From: Limnomonas spitsbergensis
Lineage: Eukaryota > Chlorophyta > Chlorophyceae > Chlamydomonadales
Direction of reading: 5' to 3'
Length of the DNA stretch: 64,000 nt
Assembly: GCA_037349105.1 (NCBI GenBank)
Contig: JAYJMM010000065.1
Location: forward strand, 1-64,000
Part shown: positions 12,671 to 23,080 of the stretch, piece after piece
How positions within the stretch are numbered: position 1 is the first letter of the stretch
How the letters are laid out: every line of letters begins with the position of its first letter
Program-made: the position numbers and the translations under genes
Notes under the pieces: model-generated
What the model saw: only the letters and a program-made list of their open reading frames with translations
The model's database searches: none
What the model was told of the DNA's origin: nothing

Positions 12671-14640
12671 GGGTTCCACGGGGCCGCAGACCTGTGTTTC
12701 CTGGCAGGTTCCAGGGGGCCGCAGACCTGTGTTTCCTGGCAGGTTCCAGGGGGCCGCAGACCTATGTTTCCTGGCAGGTTCCAGGGGGCCACAGACCTGT
12801 GTTTCCTGGCAGGTTCCAGGGGGCCACAGACCTATGTTTCCTGGCAGGTTCCAGGGGGCCGCAGACCTATGTTTCCTGGCAGGTTCCAGGGGGCCACAGA
12901 CCTATGTTTCCTGGCAGGTTCCAGGGGGCCACAGACCTGTGTTTCCTGGCGGGTTCCAGGGGGCCACAGACCTGTGTTTCCTGGCGGGTTCCAGGGGGCC
13001 ACAGACCTATGTTTCCTGGCAGGTTCCAGGGGGCCACAGACCTGTGTTTCCTGGCAGGTTCCAGGGGGCCACAGACCTGTGTTTCCTGGCGGGTTCCAGG
13101 GGGCCACAGACCTTTGTTTCCTGGCAGGTTCCAGGGGGCCACAGACCTGTGTTTCCTGGCGGGTTCCAGGGGGCCACAGACCTGTGTTTCCTGGCGGGTT
13201 CCAGGGGGCCACAGACCTATGTTTCCTGGCGGGTTCCAGGGGGCCACAGACCTATGTTTCCTGGCAGGTTCCAGGGGGCCACAGACCTATGTTTCCTGGC
13301 GGGTTCCAGGGGGCCACAGACCTATGTTTCCTGGCAGGTTCCAGGGGGCCACAGACCTGTGTTTCCTGGCGGGTTCCAGGGGGCCACAGACCTGTGTTTC
13401 CTGGCGGGTTCCAGGGGACCGCAGACCTGTGTTTCCTGGCGGGTTCCAGGGGGCCACAGACCTGTGTTTCCTGGCAGGTTCCAGGGGGGCGCACACCTAT
13501 GTTTCCTGGCGGGTTCCAGGGGGCCACAGACCTGTGTTTCCTGGCAGGTTCCAGGGGGGCGCACACCTATGTTTCCTGGCAGGTTCTAGGGGGCTACAGA
13601 CCTATGTTTCCTGGCAGGTTCCAGGGGGCCACAGACCTGTGTTTCCTGGCAGGTTCCAGGGGGCCACAGACCTGTGTTTCCTGGCAGGTTCCAGGGGGCC
13701 ACAGACCTATGTTTCCTGGCGGGTTCCAGGGGGCCGCAGACCTGTGTTTCCTGGCAGGTTCCAGGGGGCCACAGACCTGTGTTTCCTGGCGGGTTCCACG
13801 GGGCCGCAGACCTGTGTTTCCTGGCAGGTTCCAGGGGGCCACAGACCTGTGTTTCCTGGTAGGTTCCAGGGGGGCGCACACCTATGTTTCCTGGCGGGTT
13901 CCAGGGGGCCACTGACCTGTGTTTCCTGGCAGGTTCCAGGGGGCCACAAACCTGTGTTTCCTGGCAGGTTCCAGGGGGGCGCACACCTATGTTTCCTGGC
14001 GGGGTCCAGGGGGGCGCACACCTATGTTTCCTGGCAGGTTCCAGGGGGCCACAGACCTATGTTTCCTGGCGGGTTCCAGGGGGCGCACACCTATGTTTCC
14101 TGGCGGGTTCCTGGGGGCCACAGACCTGTGTTTCCTGGCAGGTTCCAGGGGGGTGCACACCTATGTTTCCTGGCGGGTTCCAGGGGGGCGCACACCTATG
14201 TTTCCTGGCGGGTTCCAGGGGGCCACAGACCTATGTTTCCTGGCGGGTTCCAGGGGGGCGCACACCTATGTTTCCTGGCGGGTTCCAGGGGGCCACAGAC
14301 CTGTGTTTCCTGGCAGGTTCCAGGGGGCCACAGACCTGTGTTTCCTGGCGGGTTCCACGGGGCCGCAGACCTGTGTTTCCTGGCAGGTTCCAGGGGGCCG
14401 CAGACCTGTGTTTCCTGGCAGGTTCCAGGGGGCCGCAGACCTATGTTTCCTGGCAGGTTCCAGGGGGCCACAGACCTGTGTTTCCTGGCAGGTTCCAGGG
14501 GGCCACAGACCTATGTTTCCTGGCAGGTTCCAGGGGGCCGCAGACCTATGTTTCCTGGCAGGTTCCAGGGGGCCACAGACCTATGTTTCCTGGCAGGTTC
14601 CAGGGGGCCACAGACCTGTGTTTCCTGGCGGGTTCCAGGG
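11280..14640 (+). repeat. 1,679-bp tandem duplication (48 units, two copies)
   Basis: About 11,280-12,960 repeats as about 12,960-14,640. Paired landmarks: CTTTG 11434/13111 region, GGTAGG 12180/13859, CACTGACC 12235/13914, type C 12397/14076. The 1,679-bp length carries one 34-bp unit. Copy 2 has its own changes, such as GGGGTCC near 13,995 and TTCTAGG near 13,585. Confidence 0.85.
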
Positions 14641-15930
14641 GGCCACAGACCTGTGTTTCCTGGCGGGTTCCAGGGGGCCACAGACCTATGTTTCCTGGCA
14701 GGTTCCAGGGGGGCACACACCTATGTTTCCTGGCAGGTTCCAGGGGGCCACAGACCTGTGTTTCCTGGCAGGTTCCAGGGGGCCGCAGACCTGTGTTTCC
14801 TGGCAGGTTCCAGGGGGCCGCACACCTGTGTTTCCTGGCGGGTTCCAGGGGGCCGCAGACCTGTGTTTCCTGGCAGGTTCCAGGGGGCCGCACACCTGTG
14901 TTTCCTGGCAGGTTCCAGGGGGCCACAGACCTGTGTTTCCTGGCAGGTTCCAGGGGGCCACAGACCTGTGTTTCCTGGCAGGTTCCAGGGGGCCACAGAC
15001 CTGTGTTTCCTGGCGGGTTCCAGGGGGCCACAGACCTGTGTTTCCTGGCGGGTTCCAGGGGGCCGCAGACCTGTGTTTCCTGGCAGGTTCCAGGGGGACG
15101 CAGACCTGTGTTTCCTGGCGGGTTCCAGGGGGCCGCAGACCTGTGTTTCCTGGTGGGTTCCAGGGGGCCACAGACCTGTGTTTCCTGGTGGGTTCCAGGG
15201 GGCCACAGACCTGTGTTTCCTGGCAGGTTCCAGGGGGCCACAGACCTGTGTTTCCTGGCAGGTTCCAGGGGGCCGCAGACCTGTGTTTCCTGGCAGGTTC
15301 CAGGGGGCCACAGACCTGTGTTTCCTGGCAGGTTCCAGGGGGCCGCAGACCTGTGTTTCCTGGCAGGTTCCAGGGGGCCGCAGACCTGTGTTTCCTGGCA
15401 GGTTCCAGGGGGCCGCAGACCTGTGTTTCCTGGCAGGTTCCAGGGGGCCACAGACCTGTGTTTCCTGGCAGGTTCCAGGGGGCCACAGACCTGTGTTTCC
15501 TGGCAGGTTCCAGGGGGCCGCAGACCTGTGTTTCCTGGCAGGTTCCAGGGGGCCACAGACCTGTGTTTCCTGGCAGGTTCCAGGGGGCCACAGACCTGTG
15601 TTTCCTGGCGGGTTCCAGGGGGCCACATACCTGTGTTTCCTGGCAGGTTCCAGGGGGCCGCAGACCTGTGTTTCCTGGCGGGTTCCAGGGGGCCACAGAC
15701 CTGTGTTTCCTGGCGGGTTCCAGGGGGCGCAGACCTGTGTTTCCTGGCGGGTTCCAGGGAGCCACAGACCTGTGTTTCCTGGCAGGTTCCAGGGGGGCGC
15801 ACACCTATGTTTCCTGGCGGGTTCCAGGGGGCCACAGACCTGTGTTTCCTGGCAGGTTCCAGGGGGCCGCAGACCTGTGTTTCCTGGCAGGTTCCAGGGG
15901 GCCGCAGACCTGTGTTTCCTGGCATGTTCC
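12960..15930 (+). repeat. 3,708-bp-spaced repeat, copy 1
   Basis: Pairs with about 16,670-19,640 at a constant offset of 3,708 bp: type C 14076/17784, GGTGGG 15149/18857 and 15186/18894, type A 15720/19428. The left edge is approximate. The right edge is near 15,935, where GGCATG (15924) is followed by a switch to alpha sequence. Confidence 0.83.
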
Positions 15931-16669
15931 AGGGGGCCACAGACCTGTGTTTCCTGGCGGGTTCCAGGGGGCCGCAGACCTGTGTTTCCTGGCAGGTTCC
16001 AGGGGGCCGCAGACCTGTGTTTCCTGGCGGGTTCCAGGGGGCCACAGACCTGTGTTTCCTGGCAGGTTCCAGGGGGGCGCAGACCTGTGTTTCCTGGCGG
16101 GTTCCAGGGGGCCACAGACCTGTGTTTCCTGGCAGGTTCCAGGGGGCCACAGACCTGTGTTTCCTGGCGGGTTCCAGGAGGCCGCAGACCTGTGTTTCCT
16201 GGCAGGTTCCAGGGGGCCACAGACCTGTGTTTCCTGGCGGGTTCCAGGGGGCCGCAGACCTGTGTTTCCTGGCGGGTTCCAGGGGGCGCAGACCTGTGTT
16301 TCCTGGCAGGTTCCAGGGGGCCACAGACCTGTGTTTCCTGGCGGGTTCCAGGGGGCCACAGACCTGTGTTTCCTGGCAGGTTCCAGGGGGCCACAGACCT
16401 GTGTTTCCTGGCAGGTTCCAGGGGGGCGCACACCTATGTTTCCTGGCAGGTTCCAGGGGGCCACAGACCTATGTTTCCTGGCAGGTTCCAGGGGGCCACA
16501 GACCTGTGTTTCCTGGCGGGTTCCAGGGGGCCACAGACCTGTGTTTCCTGGCAGGTTCCAGGGGGGGCGCACACCTATGTTTCCTGGCGGGTTCCAGGGG
16601 GCCACAGACCTGTGTTTCCTGGCAGGTTCCAGGGGGCCACAGACCTATGTTTCCTGGCAGGTTCCAGGG

Positions 16670-19640
16670 GGCCACAGACCTGTGTTTCCTGGCGGGTTCC
16701 AGGGGGCCACAGACCTATGTTTCCTGGCAGGTTCCAGGGGGCCACAGACCTGTGTTTCCTGGCGGGTTCCAGGGGGCCACAGACCTGTGTTTCCTGGCGG
16801 GTTCCAGGGGGCCACAGACCTTTGTTTCCTGGCAGGTTCCAGGGGGCCACAGACCTGTGTTTCCTGGCGGGTTCCAGGGGGCCACAGACCTGTGTTTCCT
16901 GGCGGGTTCCAGGGGGCCACAGACCTATGTTTCCTGGCGGGTTCCAGGGGGCCACAGACCTATGTTTCCTGGCAGGTTCCAGGGGGCCACAGACCTATGT
17001 TTCCTGGCGGGTTCCAGGGGGCCACAGACCTATGTTTCCTGGCAGGTTCCAGGGGGCCACAGACCTGTGTTTCCTGGCGGGTTCCAGGGGGCCACAGACC
17101 TGTGTTTCCTGGCGGGTTCCAGGGGACCGCAGACCTGTGTTTCCTGGCGGGTTCCAGGGGGCCACAGACCTGTGTTTCCTGGCAGGTTCCAGGGGGGCGC
17201 ACACCTATGTTTCCTGGCGGGTTCCAGGGGGCCACAGACCTGTGTTTCCTGGCAGGTTACAGGGGGGCGCACACCTATGTTTCCTGGCAGGTTCCAGGGG
17301 GCCACAGGCCTATGTTTCCTGGCAGGTTCCAGGGGGCCACAGACCTGTGTTTCCTGGCAGGTTCTAGGGGGCCACAGACCTGTGTTTCCTGGCAGGTTCC
17401 AGGGGGCCACAGACCTATGTTTCCTGGCGGGTTCCAGGGGGCCGCAGACCTGTGTTTCCTGGCAGGTTCCAGGGGGCCACAGACCTGTGTTTCCTGGCGG
17501 GTTCCACGGGGCCGCAGACCTGTGTTTCCTGGCAGGTTCCAGGGGGCCACAGACCTGTGTTTCCTGGTAGGTTCCAGGGGGGCGCACACCTATGTTTCCT
17601 GGCGGGTTCCAGGGGGCCACAGACCTGTGTTTCCTGGCAGGTTCCAGGGGGCCACAGACCTGTGTTTCCTGGCAGGTTCCAGGGGGGCGCACACCTATGT
17701 TTCCTGGCGGGTTCCAGGGGGGCGCACACCTATGTTTCCTGGCAGGTTCCAGGGGGCCACAGACCTATGTTTCCTGGCGGGTTCCAGGGGGCGCACACCT
17801 ATGTTTCCTGGCGGGTTCCTGGGGGCCACAGACCTGTGTTTCCTGGCAGGTTCCAGGGGGGCGCACACCTATGTTTCCTGGCGGGTTCCAGGGGGGCGCA
17901 CACCTATGTTTCCTGGCGGGTTCCAGGGGGCCACAGACCTATGTTTCCTGGCGGGTTCCAGGGGGGCGCACACCTATGTTTCCTGGCGGGTTCCAGGGGG
18001 CCACAGACCTGTGTTTCCTGGCAGGTTCCAGGGGGCCACAGACCTGTGTTTCCTGGCGGGTTCCACGGGGCCGCAGACCTGTGTTTCCTGGCAGGTTCCA
18101 GGGGGCCGCAGACCTGTGTTTCCTGGCAGGTTCCAGGGGGCCGCAGACCTATGTTTCCTGGCAGGTTCCAGGGGGCCACAGACCTGTGTTTCCTGGCAGG
18201 TTCCAGGGGGCCACAGACCTATGTTTCCTGGCAGGTTCCAGGGGGCCGCAGACCTATGTTTCCTGGCAGGTTCCAGGGGGCCACAGACCTATGTTTCCTG
18301 GCAGGTTCCAGGGGGCCACAGACCTGTGTTTCCTGGCGGGTTCCAGGGGGCCGCAGACCTGTGTTTCCTGGCGGGTTCCAGGGGGCCACAGACCTATGTT
18401 TCCTGGCAGGTTCCAGGGGGGCACACACCTATGTTTCCTGGCAGGTTCCAGGGGGCCACAGACCTGTGTTTCCTGGCAGGTTCCAGGGGGCCGCAGACCT
18501 GTGTTTCCTGGCAGGTTCCAGGGGGCCGCAGACCTGTGTTTCCTGGCGGGTTCCAGGGGGCCGCAGACCTGTGTTTCCTGGCAGGTTCCAGGGGGCCGCA
18601 CACCTGTGTTTCCTGGCAGGTTCCAGGGGGCCACAGACCTGTGTTTCCTGGCAGGTTCCAGGGGGCCACAGACCTGTGTTTCCTGGCAGGTTCCAGGGGG
18701 CCACAGACCTGTGTTTCCTGGCGGGTTCCAGGGGGCCACAGACCTGTGTTTCCTGGCGGGTTCCAGGGGGCCGCAGACCTGTGTTTCCTGGCAGGTTCCA
18801 GGGGGACGCAGACCTGTGTTTCCTGGCGGGTTCCAGGGGGCCGCAGACCTGTGTTTCCTGGTGGGTTCCAGGGGGCCACAGACCTGTGTTTCCTGGTGGG
18901 TTCCAGGGGGCCACAGACCTGTGTTTCCTGGCAGGTTCCAGGGGGCCACAGACCTGTGTTTCCTGGCAGGTTCCAGGGGGCCGCAGACCTGTGTTTCCTG
19001 GCAGGTTCCAGGGGGCCACAGACCTGTGTTTCCTGGCAGGTTCCAGGGGGCCGCAGACCTGTGTTTCCTGGCAGGTTCCAGGGGGCCGCAGACCTGTGTT
19101 TCCTGGCAGGTTCCAGGGGGCCGCAGACCTGTGTTTCCTGGCAGGTTCCAGGGGGCCACAGACCTGTGTTTCCTGGCAGGTTCCAGGGGGCCACAGACCT
19201 GTGTTTCCTGGCAGGTTCCAGGGGGCCGCAGACCTGTGTTTCCTGGCAGGTTCCAGGGGGCCACAGACCTGTGTTTCCTGGCAGGTTCCAGGGGGCCACA
19301 GACCTGTGTTTCCTGGCGGGTTCCAGGGGGCCACAGACCTGTGTTTCCTGGCAGGTTCCAGGGGGCCGCAGACCTGTGTTTCCTGGCGGGTTCCAGGGGG
19401 CCACAGACCTGTGTTTCCTGGCGGGTTCCAGGGGGCGCAGACCTGTGTTTCCTGGCGGGTTCCAGGGAGCCACAGACCTGTGTTTCCTGGCAGGTTCCAG
19501 GGGGGCGCACACCTATGTTTCCTGGCGGGTTCCAGGGGGCCAGAGACCTGTGTTTCCTGGCAGGTTCCAGGGGGCCGCAGACCTGTGTTTCCTGGCAGGT
19601 TCCAGGGGGCCGCAGACCTGTGTTTCCTGGCAGGTTCCAG
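16670..19640 (+). repeat. 3,708-bp-spaced repeat, copy 2
   Basis: Second copy of about 12,960-15,930. It keeps the type-A to TGA-triplet distance of 433 bp that copy 1 has lost, so copy 2 keeps the complete end. Confidence 0.83.
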
Positions 19641-19861
19641 GGGGCCGCAGACCTGTGTTTCCTGGCGGGTTCCAGGGGGCCACAGACCTGTGTTTCCTGG
19701 CGGGTTCCAGGGGGGCGCAGACCTGTGTTTCCTGGCAGGTTCCAGGGGGCCACAGACCTGTGTTTCCTGGCAGGTTCCAGGGGGCCACAGACCTGTGTTT
19801 CCTGGCAGGTTCCAGGGGGCCGCAGACCTGTGTTTCCTGGCAGGTTCCAGGGGGACGCTGA

Positions 19862-22800
19862 CCTGTGTTTCCTGGCAGGTTCCAGGGGGCCGCTGACCTG
19901 TGTTTCCTGGCAGGTTCCAGGGGGCCGCTGACCTGTGTTTCCTGGCAGGTTCCAGGGGGCCACAGACCTGTGTTTCCTGGCAGGTTCCAGGGGGGCGCAC
20001 ACCTGTGTTTCCTGGCAGGTTCCAGGGGGCCACAGACCTGTGTTTCCTGGCAGGTTCCAGGGGGCCACAGACCTGTGTTTCCTGGCAGGTTCCAGGGGGC
20101 CACAGACCTGTGTTTCCTGGCAGGTTCCAGGGGGCCGCATACCTGTGTTTCCTGGCAGGTTCTAGGGGGCCACAGACCTGTGTTTCCTGGCAGGTTCCAG
20201 GGGGCCGCAGACCTGTGTTTCCTGGCGGGTTCTAGGGGGCCGCACACCTGTGTTTCCTGGCAGGTTCCAGGGGGCCGCAGACCTGTGTTTCCTGGCGGGT
20301 TCCAGGGGGCCACAGACCTGTGTTTCCTGGCAGGTTCCAGGGGGCCACAGACCTGTGTTTCCTGGCAGGTTCCAGGGGGCCGCAGACCTGTGTTTCCTGG
20401 CAGGTTCCAGGGGGCCACAGACCTGTGTTTCCTGGCGGGTTCCAGGGGGCCGCAGACCTGTGTTTCCTGGCGGGTTCCAGGGGGCCGCAGACCTGTGTTT
20501 CCTGGCAGGTTCCAGGGGGCCGCAGACCTGTGTTTCCTGGCGGGTTCCAGGGGGCCACAGACCTGTGTTTCCTGGCAGGTTCCAGGGGGCCGCAGACCTG
20601 TGTTTCCTGGCGGGTTCCAGGGAGCCACAGACCTGTGTTTCCTGGCAGGTTCCAATGGGCCACAGACCTGTGTTTCCTGGCGGGTTCCAGGAGGCCGCAG
20701 ACCTGTGTTTCCTGGCAGGTTCCAGGGGGCCACAGACCTGTGTTTCCTGGCAGGTTCCAGGGGGCCGCATACCTGTGTTTCCTGGCAGGTTCTAGGGGGC
20801 CACAGACCTGTGTTTCCTGGCAGGTTCCAGGGGGCCGCAGACCTGTGTTTCCTGGCGGGTTCTAGGGGGCCGCACACCTGTGTTTCCTGGCAGGTTCCAG
20901 GGGGCCGCAGACCTGTGTTTCCTGGCGGGTTCCAGGGGGCCACAGACCTGTGTTTCCTGGCAGGTTCCAGGGGGCCACAGACCTGTGTTTCCTGGCAGGT
21001 TCCAGGGGGCCGCAGACCTGTGTTTCCTGGCAGGTTCCAGGGGGCCACAGACCTGTGTTTCCTGGCGGGTTCCAGGGGGCCGCAGACCTGTGTTTCCTGG
21101 CGGGTTCCAGGGGGCCGCAGACCTGTGTTTCCTGGCAGGTTCCAGGGGGCCGCAGACCTGTGTTTCCTGGCGGGTTCCAGGGGGCCACAGACCTGTGTTT
21201 CCTGGCAGGTTCCAGGGGGCCGCAGACCTGTGTTTCCTGGCGGGTTCCAGGGAGCCACAGACCTGTGTTTCCTGGCAGGTTCCAGGGGGCCACAGACCTG
21301 TGTTTCCTGGCGGGTTCCAGGAGGCCGCAGACCTGTGTTTCCTGGCAGGTTCCAGGGGGCCACAGACCTGTGTTTCCTGGCGGGTTCCAGGGGGCCGCAG
21401 ACCTGTGTTTCCTGGCAGGTTCCAGGGGGCCGCAGACCTGTGTTTCCTGGCGGGTTCCAGGGGGCCACAGACCTGTGTTTCCTGGCAGGTTCCAGGGGGG
21501 CGCAGACCTGTGTTTCCTGGCGGGTTCCAGGGGGCCACAGACCTGTGTTTCCTGGCAGGTTCCAGGGGGCCACAGACCTGTGTTTCCTGGCGGGTTCCAG
21601 GGGGCCGCAGACCTGTGTTTCCTGGCAGGTTCCAGGGGGCCACAGACTTGTGTTTCCTGGCGGGTTCCAGGGGGCCGCAGACCTGTGTTTCCTGGCGGGT
21701 TCCAGGGGGCGCAGACCTGTGTTTCCTGGCAGGTTCCAGGGGGCCACAGACCTGTGTTTCCTGGCGGGTTCCAGGGGGCCACAGACCTGTGTTTCCTGGC
21801 AGGTTCCAGGGGGCCACAGACCTGTGTTTCCTGGCAGGTTCCAGGGGGGCGCACACCTATGTTTCCTGGCAGGTTCCAGGGGGCCACAGACCTATGTTTC
21901 CTGGCAGGTTCCAGGGGGCCACAGACCTGTGTTTCCTGGCGGGTTCCAGGGGGCCACAGACCTGTGTTTCCTGGCAGGTTCCAGGGGGGCGCACACCTAT
22001 GTTTCCTGGCGGGTTCCAGGGGGCCACAGACCTGTGTTTCCTGGCAGGTTCCAGGGGGCCACAGACCTATGTTTCCTGGCAGGTTCCAGGGGGCCACAGA
22101 CCTGTGTTTCCTGGCGGGTTCCAGGGGGCCACAGACCTATGTTTCCTGGCAGGTTCCAGGGGGCCACAGACCTGTGTTTCCTGGCGGGTTCCAGGGGGCC
22201 ACAGACCTGTGTTTCCTGGCGGGTTCCAGGGGGCCACAGACCTTTGTTTCCTGGCAGGTTCCAGGGGGCCACAGACCTGTGTTTCCTGGCGGGTTCCAGG
22301 GGGCCACAGACCTATGTTTCCTGGCGGGTTCCAGGGGGCCACAGACCTATGTTTCCTGGCAGGTTCCAGGGGGCCACAGACCTATGTTTCCTGGCGGGTT
22401 CCAGGGGGCCACAGACCTATGTTTCCTGGCAGGTTCCAGGGGGCCACAGACCTGTGTTTCCTGGCGGGTTCCAGGGGGCCACAGACCTGTGTTTCCTGGC
22501 GGGTTCCAGGGGGCCACAGACCTGTGTTTCCTGGCGGGTTCCAGGGGGCCACAGACCTATGTTTCCTGGCGGGTTCCAGGGGGCCACAGACCTATGTTTC
22601 CTGGCAGGTTCCAGGGGGCCGCAGACCTGTGTTTCCTGGCAGGTTCCAGGGGGCCACAGACCTGTGTTTCCTGGCAGGTTCCAGGGGGCCACAGACCTGT
22701 GTTTCCTGGCAGGTTCCAGGGGGCCGCAGACCTGTGTTTCCTGGCAGGTTCCAGGGGGCCACAGACCTGTGTTTCCTGGCAGGTTCCAGGGGGCCACAGA

Positions 22801-23080
22801 CCTGTGTTTCCTGGCGGGTTCCAGGGGGCCGCAGACCTGTGTTTCCTGGCAGGTTCCAGGGGGCCACAGACCTGTGTTTCCTGGCGGGTTCCAGGGGGCC
22901 ACAGACCTGTGTTTCCTGGCGGGTTCCAGGGGGCCACAGACCTGTGTTTCCTGGCAGGTTCCAGGGGGCCACAGACCTGTGTTTCCTGGCAGGTTCCAGG
23001 GGGCCACAGACCTGTGTTTCCTGGCAGGTTCCAGGGGGCCGCAGACCTGTGTTTCCTGGCAGGTTCCAGGGGGCCGCTGA
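19862..23080 (+). repeat. HOR, 3,219 bp, first half of interspersed block copy 1
   Basis: Type B at 21702 lies 1,841 bp after the triplet, which is the usual 1,211 plus a 630-bp internal tandem duplication. The CAGACTTG unit at 21648 marks this block type (also 31410, 34068 and 51419). There is no type-A unit; the HOR closes 1,378 bp after type B without the gamma module. Confidence 0.82.
20140..21400 (+). repeat. 630-bp tandem duplication (18 units, two copies)
   Basis: TTCTAGG units at 20162/20230 recur at 20792/20862, offset 630 bp, with GCATACC at about 20139 and 20769. It lengthens alpha from 1,211 to 1,841 bp. The first copy carries a private TTCCAATGGG change near 20,654. Confidence 0.88.

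Larger units (their letters stand above)
9683..19861 (+). repeat. Composite 10.2-kb segment without an internal TGA triplet
   Basis: Seven 34-bp units lie at 10893 (B), 12397 (C), 14076 (C), 15720 (A), 16279 (B), 17784 (C) and 19428 (A). A 1,679-bp tandem duplication (about 11,280-14,640) and a 3,708-bp repeat (about 12,960-15,930 against 16,670-19,640) are superimposed. The type-A unit at 15720 is the only one before 41 kb not followed by a TGA triplet at 433 bp. There the copy switches near 15,935 into alpha-type sequence, so a boundary was skipped or deleted. A run of seven G at 16561-16567 is unique. Confidence 0.8.

Noticed and set aside
15145..18900. Chi-like sequence in the GGTGGG units and Jeffreys minisatellite core in GGCAGG units
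   Set aside because: CCTGGTGG is one base off bacterial Chi and rare; GGCAGG shares only six bases with the longer core, within expectation for G-rich DNA.
13919..19861. Very long open frames on both strands, up to 1,980 codons, as giant repeat-protein genes
   Set aside because: All six frames are open at once because the 35-bp unit contains no stop and shifts frame each copy. Ends coincide with rare TGA or TAG variants, not with gene structure. No initiation context, splice pattern, signal peptide or known domain.
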